A stretch of DNA of 64,000 nt from Calothrix sp. PCC 7103 (GCF_000331305.1 NZ_KB217483.1:703018-767017); one strand, 5' to 3'; positions 1-9,335 are shown, counted from the first letter of the stretch. Notes: generated from the letters alone by a model not told the origin. Numbers and translations: made by a program.

Positions 1-491
1 TAAATCTTGTAATTGTGACTTTTCTTCAAGATTATCTCCTGTTTTTTTGAAATAACTTTTTTAAAAAGTTTTCTGATAATCTTTGTTTTGCTTTAGTGTA
101 ACCCCCCTGTATTTGATGAAGGTATTTTCATATTACTTGCTGCTAACCATGCAACAATTTTACTGACTGCATTGCTATAACTTTTATCTTCGTCAAGAAC
201 TTGGTATAAAAAAGCCCAAAATGTAACAATCGGATTGAAAAAACGGTTACGACGTTTTTTGGTCTGTGATGATAATTCTGCATCTGAGATAGTTGATGAC
301 AACAGAACTTCTTCAATTGTTGATGCTGATAAAATTCCTTGCCAGGGTATTCCCAAAGAACTACTAAATTTTTGCTTGAGAATTTCTACACAATTAGGCA
401 TAGTAGATATAATCGTTTTTTGATTTTGTCTCCAAGTCCTGAATGAAGTGAAATAAAGCAGGTTTCTATTTAACCTTGCTCTCCAGTTCAC
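1..491 (-). pseudogene. IS4-family transposase, 5' part, frameshifted
   Basis: Reading leftwards, the protein starts best at the Met near 401 (MPNCVEILKQKF) and has the N-terminal region typical of cyanobacterial IS4-type transposases (TIEEVL..., FFNPIVTFWAFLYQVL). The reading frame breaks at a run of six G at about 102-107: with one G fewer the protein continues NTGGYTKAKQRLSENF, the expected sequence. A second shift follows in an A-rich run nearer the left edge. The gene therefore looks decayed, and it continues out of the window. It lies upstream of the surviving tnsB tail and may have taken part in breaking tnsB. Confidence 0.75.
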
Positions 492-893
492 TTTTTACCT
501 TGCTTGGAGATTTTTTACATGCCTATTCTCTCATATTGCACATACTATTTCCGGAGCTAAAATTCTTATATAAAAAGGAGTAAGCTCCGCTCTCTGTATA
601 ACTGTTATATTTTTAACACAGTGTTCCAGGCGCCCGCCGTCGGCGCGATTTAGTAACGCGCCCTCCGGTTTTATTAGTAAATATTAAGTAGTATTTAAGT
701 ATTGATGCGCGATTTTTTAATTGATAGTTAGATTTAGGAAAGTGATAAATTGTTGTTCACCACTGATAAATTAATCGCGCTTTACGTTGATGTATAGTTG
801 ATACGTATTGGTGTTGATGTAGGCGCCGACCGTGTTAATCGCCATCACCAAAGCGTGAAAGCCTATCATACCAATACGTTTACCCTTAAGTAA
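492..893. other. Non-coding gap between IS remnant and tnsB tail
   Basis: No gene is visible here. The stretch holds several short palindromic motifs built on GGCGCC and AATCGCGC, at about 630-660 and 770-830, of the kind scattered through this genome between genes. It does not encode the missing TnsB catalytic core in any frame I tried by eye, so the break in tnsB is not a simple clean insertion with both halves preserved next to each other. Confidence 0.5.
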
Positions 894-1289
894 GTGCCAT
901 TCGACCCTAGAGATATATCAACTGTTTTCGTCTATCGTCAGGATTCAGGGAAAGAAGTACTTTTATCTCAAGCTCATGCAATAGATTTGGAAACTGAGCA
1001 AATTTCTTTGGAAGAGGCAAAAGCTGCTAGCCGCCGAATTCGCAATACTGGTAAACAAATAAGCAATAAATCTATTTTGGCTGAAGTACGAGATAGAGAC
1101 ATATTTATCAAGCAGAAGAAAAAAACTCAAAAAGAGCGTAAAAAGGAAGAACAGGCTCAAGTACATCCGGTTCATGAATCACCTCAATTACGCGAGCTAG
1201 TAGAGGATACGCAAGAAACATCTCAGCCTCCCAAACCGCGACCTAGAGTATTTAATTACGAACAACTTCGTCGAGATTATGACGATTAG
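894..1289 (+). pseudogene. tnsB: TnsB transposase, C-terminal fragment
   Basis: TnsB is the DDE transposase of the CAST (normally about 580-600 aa). Only about 131 codons remain: the last beta-barrel part (PFDPRDISTVFVYRQDSGKE), the helical arm (EEAKAASRRIR, SNKSILAEVRDRD) and the C-terminal tail ending NYEQLRRDYDD, which in V-K systems contacts TnsC. A TAA stop sits directly before the first usable codon (GTG at 894), so this cannot be a full gene. The catalytic DDE domain is absent from the window. tnsC follows 54 bp downstream. A separately made TnsC-binding tail is possible but speculative. Confidence 0.85.
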
Positions 1290-1343
1290 TTCGGTATATC
1301 TGGTTTGAATTGAACTTATAAAATAGATGGAACTGTATAAACT

Positions 1344-2180
1344 ATGGCTGATGAGTATTTGCGTAAATGGGTGCAGAATTTATGGGGAGATGACCCAATA
1401 CCAGAAGAATTAATGCCGCAAATCGAACGGTTGATTACTCCCAGCATTGTAGAACTTGACCACATTCAAAAAATCCACGATTGGTTAGATAGTTTGCGCC
1501 TTTCTAAGCAATGTGGTCGAATTGTGGCGCCACCACGTGCAGGTAAGTCAGTAACTTGTGATGTTTATAAACTCCTAAACAAACCTCAAAAGCGGACAGG
1601 AAAGCGAGATATTGTGCCTGTTTTGTATATGCAAGTGCCTGGTGATTGTTCAGCAGGAGAATTGTTAACTTTGATACTTGAGAGTTTGAAATACGAAGCA
1701 ACGTCTGGAAAACTGACGGATTTACGGCGCCGAGTACAACGATTACTTAAAGAATCTAAAGTCGAGATGCTGATTATAGATGAGGCAAATTTTCTCAAGC
1801 TTAATACTTTCAGTGAAATAGCTCGTATTTATGATTTGTTAAAAGTTTCTATAGTGCTTGTCGGAACAGATGGTCTTGATAATCTTATCAAAAAAGAGCC
1901 GTATATTCACGACCGTTTTATTGAATGCTATCGACTGCAACTGGTATCAGAAAAGAAGTTTTCCGAATTAGTACAAATTTGGGAAGATGATGTTTTGTGT
2001 TTACCAGTTCCATCGAACTTAGTTAAACGTGAAACATTGATACCGTTATATCAGAAAACAGGGGGCAAGATTGGTTTAGTAGACAGAGTGCTAAGACGAG
2101 CAGCGATTTTATCATTGAGAAAAGGCTTGAGCATTATTGATAAAATTACTTTGGACGAGGTTTTGGAGTGGTTTGAGTAA
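1344..2180 (+). CDS. tnsC: TnsC, AAA+ ATPase of V-K CAST
   Basis: TnsC polymerises on target DNA and links Cas12k/TniQ to TnsB. The 278-aa length matches short V-K TnsC proteins. Walker A is at residues 62-69 (APPRAGKS), Walker B at 142-149 (MLIIDEAN), and a sensor strand follows near residue 170 (VLVGTDG). The gene is intact and starts at ATG 54 bp after the tnsB tail. tniQ begins 11 bp after its stop, consistent with one operon. Confidence 0.93.
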   Translation: MADEYLRKWVQNLWGDDPIPEELMPQIERLITPSIVELDHIQKIHDWLDSLRLSKQCGRIVAPPRAGKSVTCDVYKLLNKPQKRTGKRDIVPVLYMQVPGDCSAGELLTLILESLKYEATSGKLTDLRRRVQRLLKESKVEMLIIDEANFLKLNTFSEIARIYDLLKVSIVLVGTDGLDNLIKKEPYIHDRFIECYRLQLVSEKKFSELVQIWEDDVLCLPVPSNLVKRETLIPLYQKTGGKIGLVDRVLRRAAILSLRKGLSIIDKITLDEVLEWFE

Positions 2181-2191
2181 CAGAAAGAACT

Positions 2192-2683
2192 ATGAATGAA
2201 CCAAGATTTTTTGAGATTGAACCCTTTGAATGCGAAAGTTTGAGCCATTTTTTAGGACGTTTTCGCCGGGAGAATTATTTAACTGCGACCCAGCTTGGTA
2301 AATTGACAGGGTTAGGTGCAGTGATTAGCCGATGGGAGAATTGTTATTTCAATCCGTTTCCAACACAGCAAGAGTTGGAAGCATTAGCGAGTGTAGTTGG
2401 TGCAGAAGTTGAAAAACTCAGAGAAATGCTACCACCAATTGGCGTGACAATGAAGCCTCGACCAATTAGGCTATGTGCTGCTTGCTATGCAGAATCTCCC
2501 TATCATCATATTGAATGGCAGTTTAAGGATGTAATGAAGTGTAGCTATCATCAAATGCGCTTGCTAACCAAATGTACGAACTGCGGTGCAGTTTTCCCTA
2601 TTCCTGCGGATTGGGTAACGGGGGAATGTCCGCATTGTTGTTTACCTTTTGTGACGATGGTGAGAAAGCAGCAGAAGGGTTAG
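2192..2683 (+). CDS. tniQ: TniQ, short V-K type targeting adaptor
   Basis: TniQ bridges the Cas12k-crRNA complex to the TnsC filament. At 163 aa it has the short form typical of V-K systems. Residues 13-75 form an HTH-like TniQ core (TATQLGKLTGLGAVISRWEN). Two zinc-ribbon sets follow: C95, C98, C117, H120 and C128, C131, C146, C149. It is intact and directly follows tnsC. The cargo starts after it. Confidence 0.92.
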   Translation: MNEPRFFEIEPFECESLSHFLGRFRRENYLTATQLGKLTGLGAVISRWENCYFNPFPTQQELEALASVVGAEVEKLREMLPPIGVTMKPRPIRLCAACYAESPYHHIEWQFKDVMKCSYHQMRLLTKCTNCGAVFPIPADWVTGECPHCCLPFVTMVRKQQKG

Positions 2684-2921
2684 GAAATGCGCTCGCACAC
2701 CAAAATTACTCCTACTGTTGATGGATAAGTAGCCAGACAAAATTAATTGCAAAAAAATGGGCTTGAAACCTTTACTCAGCCTAAAACTCAAGATGTAATT
2801 ATTTCTGTCCAGGTACTTAGTATCCAATGAATGGAAGAAACATAACTATTTGCCGCCAGAAACCCTACTATTTTGAGATAGATATATGGCTGAAATCCTT
2901 ATATAGTTTTAAATTTAGAAT
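2684..2921. other. Gap between tniQ and MT-A70 remnant
   Basis: No supported gene. A short open frame here has no recognisable domain. The sequence probably represents decayed cargo boundary DNA. Confidence 0.4.
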
Positions 2922-3212
2922 TGCTGGCGCCATTACTATTCGCTCGTCAAAAGTGTTCGAGTTGACGGAAAACCAAGGCATGAGATTTTGCAATACCTCG
3001 GCGCCTATGAAGATGCCGTGCTGCAAATCGGGCGTTTACGAAATGTTGCTGAAACTGATAAGCAAGCTTACTTAACCCGTCTAGCAAAACTAGAAGGCTT
3101 ACTCAACAACGGCAAAATACCACTCCCAGAAAAAGTCTACCAGTGTATTGTTTTAGACCCACCCTGGTATTATTCAATGCGTAATAACGATCAAACCCAT
3201 CAACAAAGTTAA
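2922..3212 (+). pseudogene. MT-A70-type methyltransferase remnant
   Basis: One frame reads HYYSLVKSVRVDGKPRHE, then LQYLGAYEDAVLQIGRL and finally IVLDPPWYYSMRNNDQTH before a stop at 3212. DPPW is the catalytic motif of MT-A70-type adenine-N6 methyltransferases, and the residues after it match that family. The protein stops soon after the motif, so most of the methyltransferase domain is gone, and no start codon is visible upstream. It may be a leftover of a modification gene once carried as CAST cargo. Confidence 0.6.
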
Positions 3213-3290
3213 CTGCTGTATGGACTGTGCCCCATAGGCATGGTTCCTAACCTCAACCACCTTGGATTGATAACTCTGGGTGTGGTATGA

Positions 3291-3441
3291 TTGAATTGAC
3301 CTATGATGCCGCAAAGTTTTAAACTCGGCTTTGAGCATTTTTACAGTTTAAAGTTTTTAAAGTGCTGAAGTGCGCGGAGCCGCAAGGACTAAAGTATCCT
3401 TGTACGCTCAATACCTTAGATGCCGCAGTTAGGCGTTAAAC
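3291..3441 (+). repeat. CRISPR-repeat-like sequences upstream of cas6
   Basis: Three copies resemble the type I repeats of this locus (core CCTAAGATGCCGCAAGGCGTTG). Copy a is aligned to 3291-3326 (CCTATGATGCCGCAAAG). Copy b spans 3362-3397 (starts GTGCTG, contains CCGCAAGG at the right offset). Copy c is aligned from about 3405 (CCTTAGATGCCGCAGTTAGG). Copies a and b are separated by 35 nt, exactly the spacer length of the real arrays. This could be a decayed mini-array or a CreA-like antitoxin guide of the kind found beside cas genes in other type I systems. Confidence 0.55.
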
Positions 3442-3580
3442 AAATTTTCTAAGTAAATACTTGACAGAAATATGTTCCGGACGTTAGCTTATACTAAATT
3501 GCGATGTTTTAAAGTTTAAAGTTAGACAGAAATGAACGAACACAAGAATTGTGTTTCTAATGGCTGTCTAAAAGTAAATG

Positions 3581-3604
3581 CCTTTGAAAGCCGTAAGGCT
3601 TTGA
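3581..3604 (+). promoter_or_regulatory. Repeat-like hairpin in cas6 leader
   Basis: The sequence CCTTTGAAAGCCGTAAGGCTTT folds into a 6-bp stem (AAAGCC/GGCTTT, 3587-3602) with a GTAA loop. It resembles the stem and GTAA/GCAA loop of the CRISPR repeats (ATGCC-GTAA-GGCGT). It lies 47 nt before the cas6 start. Cas6 could bind or cut it, which would control its own message. This is inference from shape only. Confidence 0.4.
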
Positions 3605-3648
3605 GAATATTTAGCGCGCGTTCGTTAATTCTTGAGGAGGAATTTTTT

Positions 3649-4311
3649 GTGAGACCTTCGGTGAATGTTTCTACATCGCAGAATGCTGGGGATGATTTGG
3701 CGCCTTTTGTCGAGTTAGCCTATCAGGTGCATGGTAAGTATTTGCCTGCTGACCATAATTACGGTTTATATGCCGCATTTGTTCATTTAGTGCCGGAGTT
3801 ACGGCAGCATGATGACGTTAGCATTTTGACTATTCCTGGTGTCAGCGATAGACAAGGAAAAATTCTTCTTACGGAGCAATCTTATTTAAAGATTCGAGTT
3901 CCAGTTACCAAAATACCTCTGGTCTATCAACTGGCAGGTAAACGCTTTTCTGTAGGCATACACGAAATTCAAGTTTGCATTCCAACTGTATCTGTCTTAA
4001 AACCAACGTCAAAGCTTCGTTCTAGGATTGTCACGATTAAAGGCAAAGACTATACAGAAAAAGATGCATTCTTAGAAGCTGCACGGCGCCAGTTACAAAG
4101 CCTGAATATTAATGGTGAAGTTTCGGTTCCACTTGATAGGCAAGGTTTACCAAGTCGTAAAACTATCAAGGTCAAACGCTTTACTATAGTTGGTTTTACT
4201 ACTGAAATCACGCAGTTAAGCGATGAAGACTCAGTAAAATTACAGCAGTGGGGATTAGGTGGCAAGCGTCGCATGGGTTGTGGAATCTTTATGCCTTGTC
4301 GTAACCTTTGA
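3649..4311 (+). CDS. cas6: Cas6/Cmx6 crRNA-processing endoribonuclease
   Basis: Cuts pre-crRNA at the repeat hairpin. I recognise the MYXAN-type Cas6 (Cmx6) by VELAYQVHGKYLPADHNYGL, by PGVSDRQGKILLTEQSYLKIRVP and by the C-terminal glycine-rich loop WGLGGKRRMGCGIF typical of Cas6. The start is GTG at 3649, because a perfect AGGAGG lies 8 bp before it (3635-3640); the frame stays open upstream to 3532 but has no better start. The protein is 220 aa. It is the first gene of the cas operon and is flanked on both sides by repeat-like hairpins. Confidence 0.88.
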   Translation: MRPSVNVSTSQNAGDDLAPFVELAYQVHGKYLPADHNYGLYAAFVHLVPELRQHDDVSILTIPGVSDRQGKILLTEQSYLKIRVPVTKIPLVYQLAGKRFSVGIHEIQVCIPTVSVLKPTSKLRSRIVTIKGKDYTEKDAFLEAARRQLQSLNINGEVSVPLDRQGLPSRKTIKVKRFTIVGFTTEITQLSDEDSVKLQQWGLGGKRRMGCGIFMPCRNL

Positions 4312-4331
4312 TGCCGTAAGGTGTTAAATCA
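4296..4331 (+). repeat. Repeat-like hairpin across the cas6 stop
   Basis: The sequence around 4305 reads CCTTTGATGCCGTAAGGTGT, close to the type I repeat core. It overlaps the last codons and stop of cas6 and lies just before cas3. If Cas6 recognises it, the polycistronic message would be cut between cas6 and cas3. Confidence 0.45.
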
Positions 4332-4340
4332 AACATTTAA

Positions 4341-6764
4341 ATGCTTCCGTACACAAAGTTTATGACAGACTTTAAAGGGTTTAAACCGCTTCTAGCAAAA
4401 TCTTTACCCAAAAAAGATTCAGAGAGTAATTCGGAACAAGCACGCGGCGCCGCAAAGTATACAGGGCATATCAGCTTAGTCATGCAAGCGGCAGAGGTTT
4501 TAGTGGAGGTATTAGGAGAGCAAATTTTAAAGCAGTTAGGATTAACTGACGTTGATCTACACTATTTCGCTAAGACTGTAAAATTAGGCGCCTATTCACA
4601 CGACTGGGGTAAAGCAAATCAGCATTTCCAAGAAATGGTTTATTGGAAATCACTTGACTTGAAGTCCAAAGAACCAAAAGTTCTTAACTTTAAAAAAGTT
4701 TTGAAAGACCTTGCTTCGCAACATTCAAATAAGCAAATGCTGCGTCATGAGATAATCAGTGGTATTTTAGCGCTGCAAGTCCCTAGCTTTAGAAAATGGC
4801 TTCAAGAATGTAAGAATGTAGATTTGGTTGCTGCTGTGTGGGCAGCAATGGGACATCATCTCAAGACTGGGGTGAACAAAAATGATAAACCAGCCGAGTT
4901 TATTGCAGAAATTCCTGATGGAACAGGGGATGAACTAAATATTTATACTCATCACCAAGATTTTCAAGCTGTTTTGAAAATGGGCTGTAGGTATCTTGGC
5001 TTGCCGGAGAAACTTCCAGAATTACCTAAAGAAACTTGGTCAAAATCAGAACTACAAACAGCTTTAAATTTGTTGCGTAATGAATTTACCCAGCTTGAGT
5101 CTGACATAACCTGGGAACAGCAAAAATTTATTGCCGCAGTCAAAGCAACTGTTATGGCTGCCGACTTAGCAGGTTCTGCATTGCCATTGGTTGAAGAAGA
5201 TTTTAAAAGCTGGATGCGAGAAGTACTAAGTCTAACTTTATCCAGCGAGGAAATACAAAAGTTAGTTAATCAGCGTTTGCAAGGTAAACCCTTACGACCA
5301 TTTCAGCAGAAAATTGCTCAAGCTCCTCGCCAAGTTACTTTAGTTAAAGCAGGTTGCGGAACTGGTAAAACTGTTGGCGCCTATGCTTGGGCAAAAAAAT
5401 GGGCGGTTAATCGTAAGCTATTCTTTTGCTATCCAACTACAGGGACTGCTTCACAGGGATTTATTGATTATGCAGAAGGCACTAATATCGAAGCTGAGTT
5501 GATGCATTCGCGGGCAGATTTAGATCGAGAGTTGCTGTTTTCAGGAGATTCAGATGATTCAGAAGGAATTGATGCGCGTTTGAGCGCATTTGCAGCATGG
5601 CGCAAAAAATTATTAGTCTGCACTGTAGATACTGTGTTGGGTTTAATTCAAAATAACCGCAAGCCATTGTATGCTTGGGCAGCGATTGTTCAATCTGCTT
5701 TTGTATTTGATGAGGTTCATGCTTACGATGCGCGGCTATTTGGCGCCTTATTGCAATTCATTAAAACATTTCGCGGCGCCCCTATTTTGCTGATGAGTGC
5801 TAGCTTTACCCCCGGACAATTGACAAAACTTCGTGAGCTAATGGCTGAATTAGGCGAAGAAATAGATGAACCCATAGAAGGACCAGAAGAGCTAGAAAAA
5901 CTAAAACGGTACGAAATACGCGAGTTACGAGAAGTTTCTAATACTGAAGAGATAAAAGAAGTGTGGGAAGGAGTACTCGGAGCATTGAAAAATCGGCAAA
6001 AAGTACTATGGGTTACAAACTCCGTACAATCCTGTATTGATTTGTACCGTCAAGCGAAAACAAAAGTTCAAGATTTACCTGTAGAAGTTAACCCCCTAAT
6101 ATATCACAGTCGTTTTAGATACAGAGATAGAGTTTGTAAACATAAAGCAGTAATTGATGCCTTTAAAACAGGTTCATATGTACTAGTCATCACAACCCAG
6201 GTGTGTGAAATGTCGCTTGATTTAAGTGCTGATTTACTGGTATCTGCAATGGCACCTTTTTCAGCTTTGATTCAACGTTTGGGAAGGTTAAACCGTCGTA
6301 TGACTAAACCAGAAGAAGGAACACGTCTAGCAATTATTTATCCTTGGATGAATGATAAACCTTATAAAATAGCCGAACTCAACACAGGAAAAGATTTACT
6401 CAACAAATTAACGAGTAAAATCGTATCTCAACAGGATTTATCAGAAATTGCAGCAGAACTTAGTAGTGATATTCCTGAAAGTGTGAAATCTATTTGGTTA
6501 GAGGGTAATTGGTGTACTTATCCCGATTTTCTACGTCAACCTGGTTATACAATCACTGTTTTATTACAGGATGATTTGGCTAGTATTAAAGACGCTGCTA
6601 GCAAACGTCCAGATAAATCATTTATGAGGGAAGCGCAAGGATGGTCAGTTCCCGTTCAAATCGATAATAATTTGTATGATTGGCACCGAATCAAATTTTA
6701 TCCTGTAGCTCCCCCTGAAGATATTCACTATAGCGAAGAGACGGGGGCAGAACCATGCAAATAG
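4341..6764 (+). CDS. cas3: Cas3 helicase-nuclease (HD + DExH)
   Basis: Degrades target DNA after Cascade binding. The N-terminal HD nuclease domain has H43, the HD pair at residues 87-88 (YSHDWGK) and GHH near 172. The helicase half has Walker A GCGTGKT at about 338, DEVH at 457, SAS motif III near 485 and QRLGRLNRR at about 645. At 807 aa it is full length. The start is ATG 4341 or the in-frame ATG at 4362 (MTDFKGFKPLL), which matches family starts better. It overlaps the next gene by 10 bp, so the two are translationally coupled. Confidence 0.93.
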   Translation: MLPYTKFMTDFKGFKPLLAKSLPKKDSESNSEQARGAAKYTGHISLVMQAAEVLVEVLGEQILKQLGLTDVDLHYFAKTVKLGAYSHDWGKANQHFQEMVYWKSLDLKSKEPKVLNFKKVLKDLASQHSNKQMLRHEIISGILALQVPSFRKWLQECKNVDLVAAVWAAMGHHLKTGVNKNDKPAEFIAEIPDGTGDELNIYTHHQDFQAVLKMGCRYLGLPEKLPELPKETWSKSELQTALNLLRNEFTQLESDITWEQQKFIAAVKATVMAADLAGSALPLVEEDFKSWMREVLSLTLSSEEIQKLVNQRLQGKPLRPFQQKIAQAPRQVTLVKAGCGTGKTVGAYAWAKKWAVNRKLFFCYPTTGTASQGFIDYAEGTNIEAELMHSRADLDRELLFSGDSDDSEGIDARLSAFAAWRKKLLVCTVDTVLGLIQNNRKPLYAWAAIVQSAFVFDEVHAYDARLFGALLQFIKTFRGAPILLMSASFTPGQLTKLRELMAELGEEIDEPIEGPEELEKLKRYEIRELREVSNTEEIKEVWEGVLGALKNRQKVLWVTNSVQSCIDLYRQAKTKVQDLPVEVNPLIYHSRFRYRDRVCKHKAVIDAFKTGSYVLVITTQVCEMSLDLSADLLVSAMAPFSALIQRLGRLNRRMTKPEEGTRLAIIYPWMNDKPYKIAELNTGKDLLNKLTSKIVSQQDLSEIAAELSSDIPESVKSIWLEGNWCTYPDFLRQPGYTITVLLQDDLASIKDAASKRPDKSFMREAQGWSVPVQIDNNLYDWHRIKFYPVAPPEDIHYSEETGAEPCK

Positions 6765-8326
6765 AATTTGATTTAAGTAATCCTAGCTATACATTATTAC
6801 ATCGAGCAGGGCTAGCGGGATTATGGATAACATTAAAACAGCTAGAAAAAGATAAAGTTAACGCTCCCCTAAAAATTCAATGGAAAATAAGAAATCGACA
6901 GGTAACACTAAAATGGGAAAATAACGATGATGACCAAACTGTTATTGAATGGCTACTAAAAGAATCTTTTCAGCTACAAGACGGTTTAATTGCACTACGG
7001 GGTTTAGATGCTAAAACAATACGAAAAGATGCTTTGGTAATAGTCCATCAAGGCATCTTAGGTACTTTTTTGCAACATAACAGCACTCATAAATCTACGG
7101 GGGTTATCAAAGAGACGTTACAGTTAGAAGAGGGAGGAGTACAAATTCCCATTACTTATAAATCTTTATCAAGTTACGCTTATCAAGACTTTGCTAGTAA
7201 TCTATGTGACACAAAACGTAAATTTTTCGGTAAACCTATTAGTATTGCAGGATGGTTAAATCCTGGTGCAGTGGTGCGTCATGTTGCCTTTAGTACAGAT
7301 ACAAGTTTTGAAGAATCAGCAGAAAATGCTTTCTTGCTACTTTTTGCGCCAGTCGCATGTTACTATTATGTTCTACGCTCAAGATTGCGAGATAAACGCG
7401 CGCAATATGCGCTTGTAATTCCTGAAATTACCGATTTAGAAAAATACGCTTCCTATCGTCAAAACGAACATCTGAGAAACGCAGTCTATAAAGACTTTTA
7501 TGCATCGGGTTTAGGTGATGCAGGGCTAAGATTTTTAACTTATGAAACAACAGCAAATATTGCTAATACTTTTGGCTTATCAAGCTGTCAAGTAGTGACT
7601 TTAGGAACTGTAGCATGGTCAACTCAGCAAAAAACACGTACTGATTTGTACATAGTTCAAGCAGATAGTCAAATTTGTAAAAACTATCATCTTTGTAAAG
7701 ATTATTTACCAGATAAGTCAGTCAAAGGTAAAGAAAACGGATTTATTGCTTGCAGCTTTGCACGTGAAATAATTGCTGAAAATCTAGCGCGAAATCAATC
7801 CTGGTATGCAGGTTTAGCAAATAAAGTTAACAGCAATGAATTATTTGACAGATTAACATATGAACGAGGAGGATTAAATCAAATGGTTCAAAAAGCAGAT
7901 TGGGCAGAACGAGAAAAATTATTTGTTCAAGTGTGTCACGAAGCAATTAAAAATACTTATGGAAAAATATCTGGACGTGCTAAAAAGCAAAGTGAGATAG
8001 CTAATTTAGACAGAGAAACTATACGTATAAGGACAGGTTTAGCACGCTGTAAAAATTCTGAAACGTTTAGAGAATTTATTACAGATTTTTGGTCAAGAGC
8101 AGGAAAAATACCTACATTGCAAGAAAACTGGCAAGAACTGATGGAGTTAGTCATGCAAGAAAAGCATTGGAAAAAGTCTAGAGATTTAGCTTTACTAGCG
8201 CTTGCTAGTTATAAAGGGAAAGGAGTTAATAATGAAGAAGAAAACGAATATGAAAGTGATATAACCGAAACTCAAACAGTTAATGAATCAGATGATGGAA
8301 TATATGGATTTGACGATTTGGAGTAA
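6755..8326 (+). CDS. cas8: Cas8 large subunit, MYXAN type (Cmx8)
   Basis: Predicted large Cascade subunit for PAM recognition and Cas3 recruitment. The family is recognised from its place between cas3 and cas7 and from a Cmx8-like sequence (SIAGWLNPGAVVRH, ARNQSWYAGLANKV, LTYERGGLNQMV). At 523 aa it is of usual length. The C-terminus is acidic. It starts at ATG inside the end of cas3. Large subunits diverge strongly, so the family call rests partly on context. Confidence 0.85.
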   Translation: MQIEFDLSNPSYTLLHRAGLAGLWITLKQLEKDKVNAPLKIQWKIRNRQVTLKWENNDDDQTVIEWLLKESFQLQDGLIALRGLDAKTIRKDALVIVHQGILGTFLQHNSTHKSTGVIKETLQLEEGGVQIPITYKSLSSYAYQDFASNLCDTKRKFFGKPISIAGWLNPGAVVRHVAFSTDTSFEESAENAFLLLFAPVACYYYVLRSRLRDKRAQYALVIPEITDLEKYASYRQNEHLRNAVYKDFYASGLGDAGLRFLTYETTANIANTFGLSSCQVVTLGTVAWSTQQKTRTDLYIVQADSQICKNYHLCKDYLPDKSVKGKENGFIACSFAREIIAENLARNQSWYAGLANKVNSNELFDRLTYERGGLNQMVQKADWAEREKLFVQVCHEAIKNTYGKISGRAKKQSEIANLDRETIRIRTGLARCKNSETFREFITDFWSRAGKIPTLQENWQELMELVMQEKHWKKSRDLALLALASYKGKGVNNEEENEYESDITETQTVNESDDGIYGFDDLE

Positions 8327-8393
8327 ATTGTTACTTTTAAATTATCAAGAGACACACAGTAATTATGACAAATAAAATAGGAGTAAATAACTC

Positions 8394-9335
8394 ATGACAT
8401 TACATCTTTTCGGCAACATTTTAACCAGTTACGGTACAGCAGCAAATAATCGTGGAGAAAATGAAGGCAATATAACAACTCTACAAAAAATATTGTGGAA
8501 AGGAGAAGTTCATACAACAGTATCAGCAGAAGCAATTCGTTGGGCATTACGTTACTATTGGCAGACTGCTGATAATAATTATCAAGTCAATCGTCGCTGG
8601 GACGATAGCACCAACGATAATATATGGGAAAATCAAAACTTTGACGATACTACTTTTATTGATGACGACGTTTTAGGCTTTATGCGAGCAGAAGGCGCCA
8701 AAACAGAAGCTTCAGATAAACCTGAAAAACCAGCAAAAGGAAAAAGCAAAGATAAGGAAACTCCAAAAGGAACCACAACAGCCAAACGCGGAGTATTAGA
8801 AGTTACTCGTGCAGTCTCAATGACTCCTTATGCAGGAGATTTAACTTTTAATTCTGCGAGTGGTAAAAAGGGTCGCACATCGCTTTACGGCACAGAAGTT
8901 CATGCAACCTGTTATCAATATGGTTTTGCATTAACTCCAAACCGTCTCAAAGATCAATCTCGTATTATTACAGTTTTAGAAGGTTTAACTTCTTTAGGAG
9001 AAGTAGGAGGAAATCATTCACGCTTTTTATATGATTTTTCACCCGATTGTATTGTACTGCGTTGGACACATGATTTCTCACCTAGATTACTTTATAGTTT
9101 TGAAGAAGGTGAAGACAGTGAAATAACAGCACCTGAATTAATACGTCGCGTAGAAGCAAAAGACATTGAAGCAAAAGAATTATGGGTTGCAGGAAGTATT
9201 GCTAACTCGGAAGACGGTAAAAAGCTAAAAGAATTAGGCGCTAATGTAACCCCAGGAATTAAAGCTGCCGTACAAAACTTAAACCAAACAATTGCTCAAG
9301 ACTTACAGTTACCACAACTGGAGTTAACTAAATGA
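8394..9335 (+). CDS. cas7: Cas7, Cst2/DevR-like backbone subunit
   Basis: Forms the helical crRNA-binding backbone of Cascade. Typical start MTLHLFGNILTSYGTAANNRGENEG and the conserved YGTEVHATCYQYGFALTP mark the DevR/Csa2 family as found in MYXAN systems. It has 313 aa with a low-complexity Lys/Pro insert around residues 103-125 (KPEKPAKGKSKDKETPKG). It lies 67 bp after cas8 and overlaps cas5 by 4 bp (ATGA). Confidence 0.92.
   Translation: MTLHLFGNILTSYGTAANNRGENEGNITTLQKILWKGEVHTTVSAEAIRWALRYYWQTADNNYQVNRRWDDSTNDNIWENQNFDDTTFIDDDVLGFMRAEGAKTEASDKPEKPAKGKSKDKETPKGTTTAKRGVLEVTRAVSMTPYAGDLTFNSASGKKGRTSLYGTEVHATCYQYGFALTPNRLKDQSRIITVLEGLTSLGEVGGNHSRFLYDFSPDCIVLRWTHDFSPRLLYSFEEGEDSEITAPELIRRVEAKDIEAKELWVAGSIANSEDGKKLKELGANVTPGIKAAVQNLNQTIAQDLQLPQLELTK

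Noticed and set aside
3461-3495. TTGACA/TATACT promoter before cas6
   Set aside because: Spacing is 23 bp, too long for a standard promoter.
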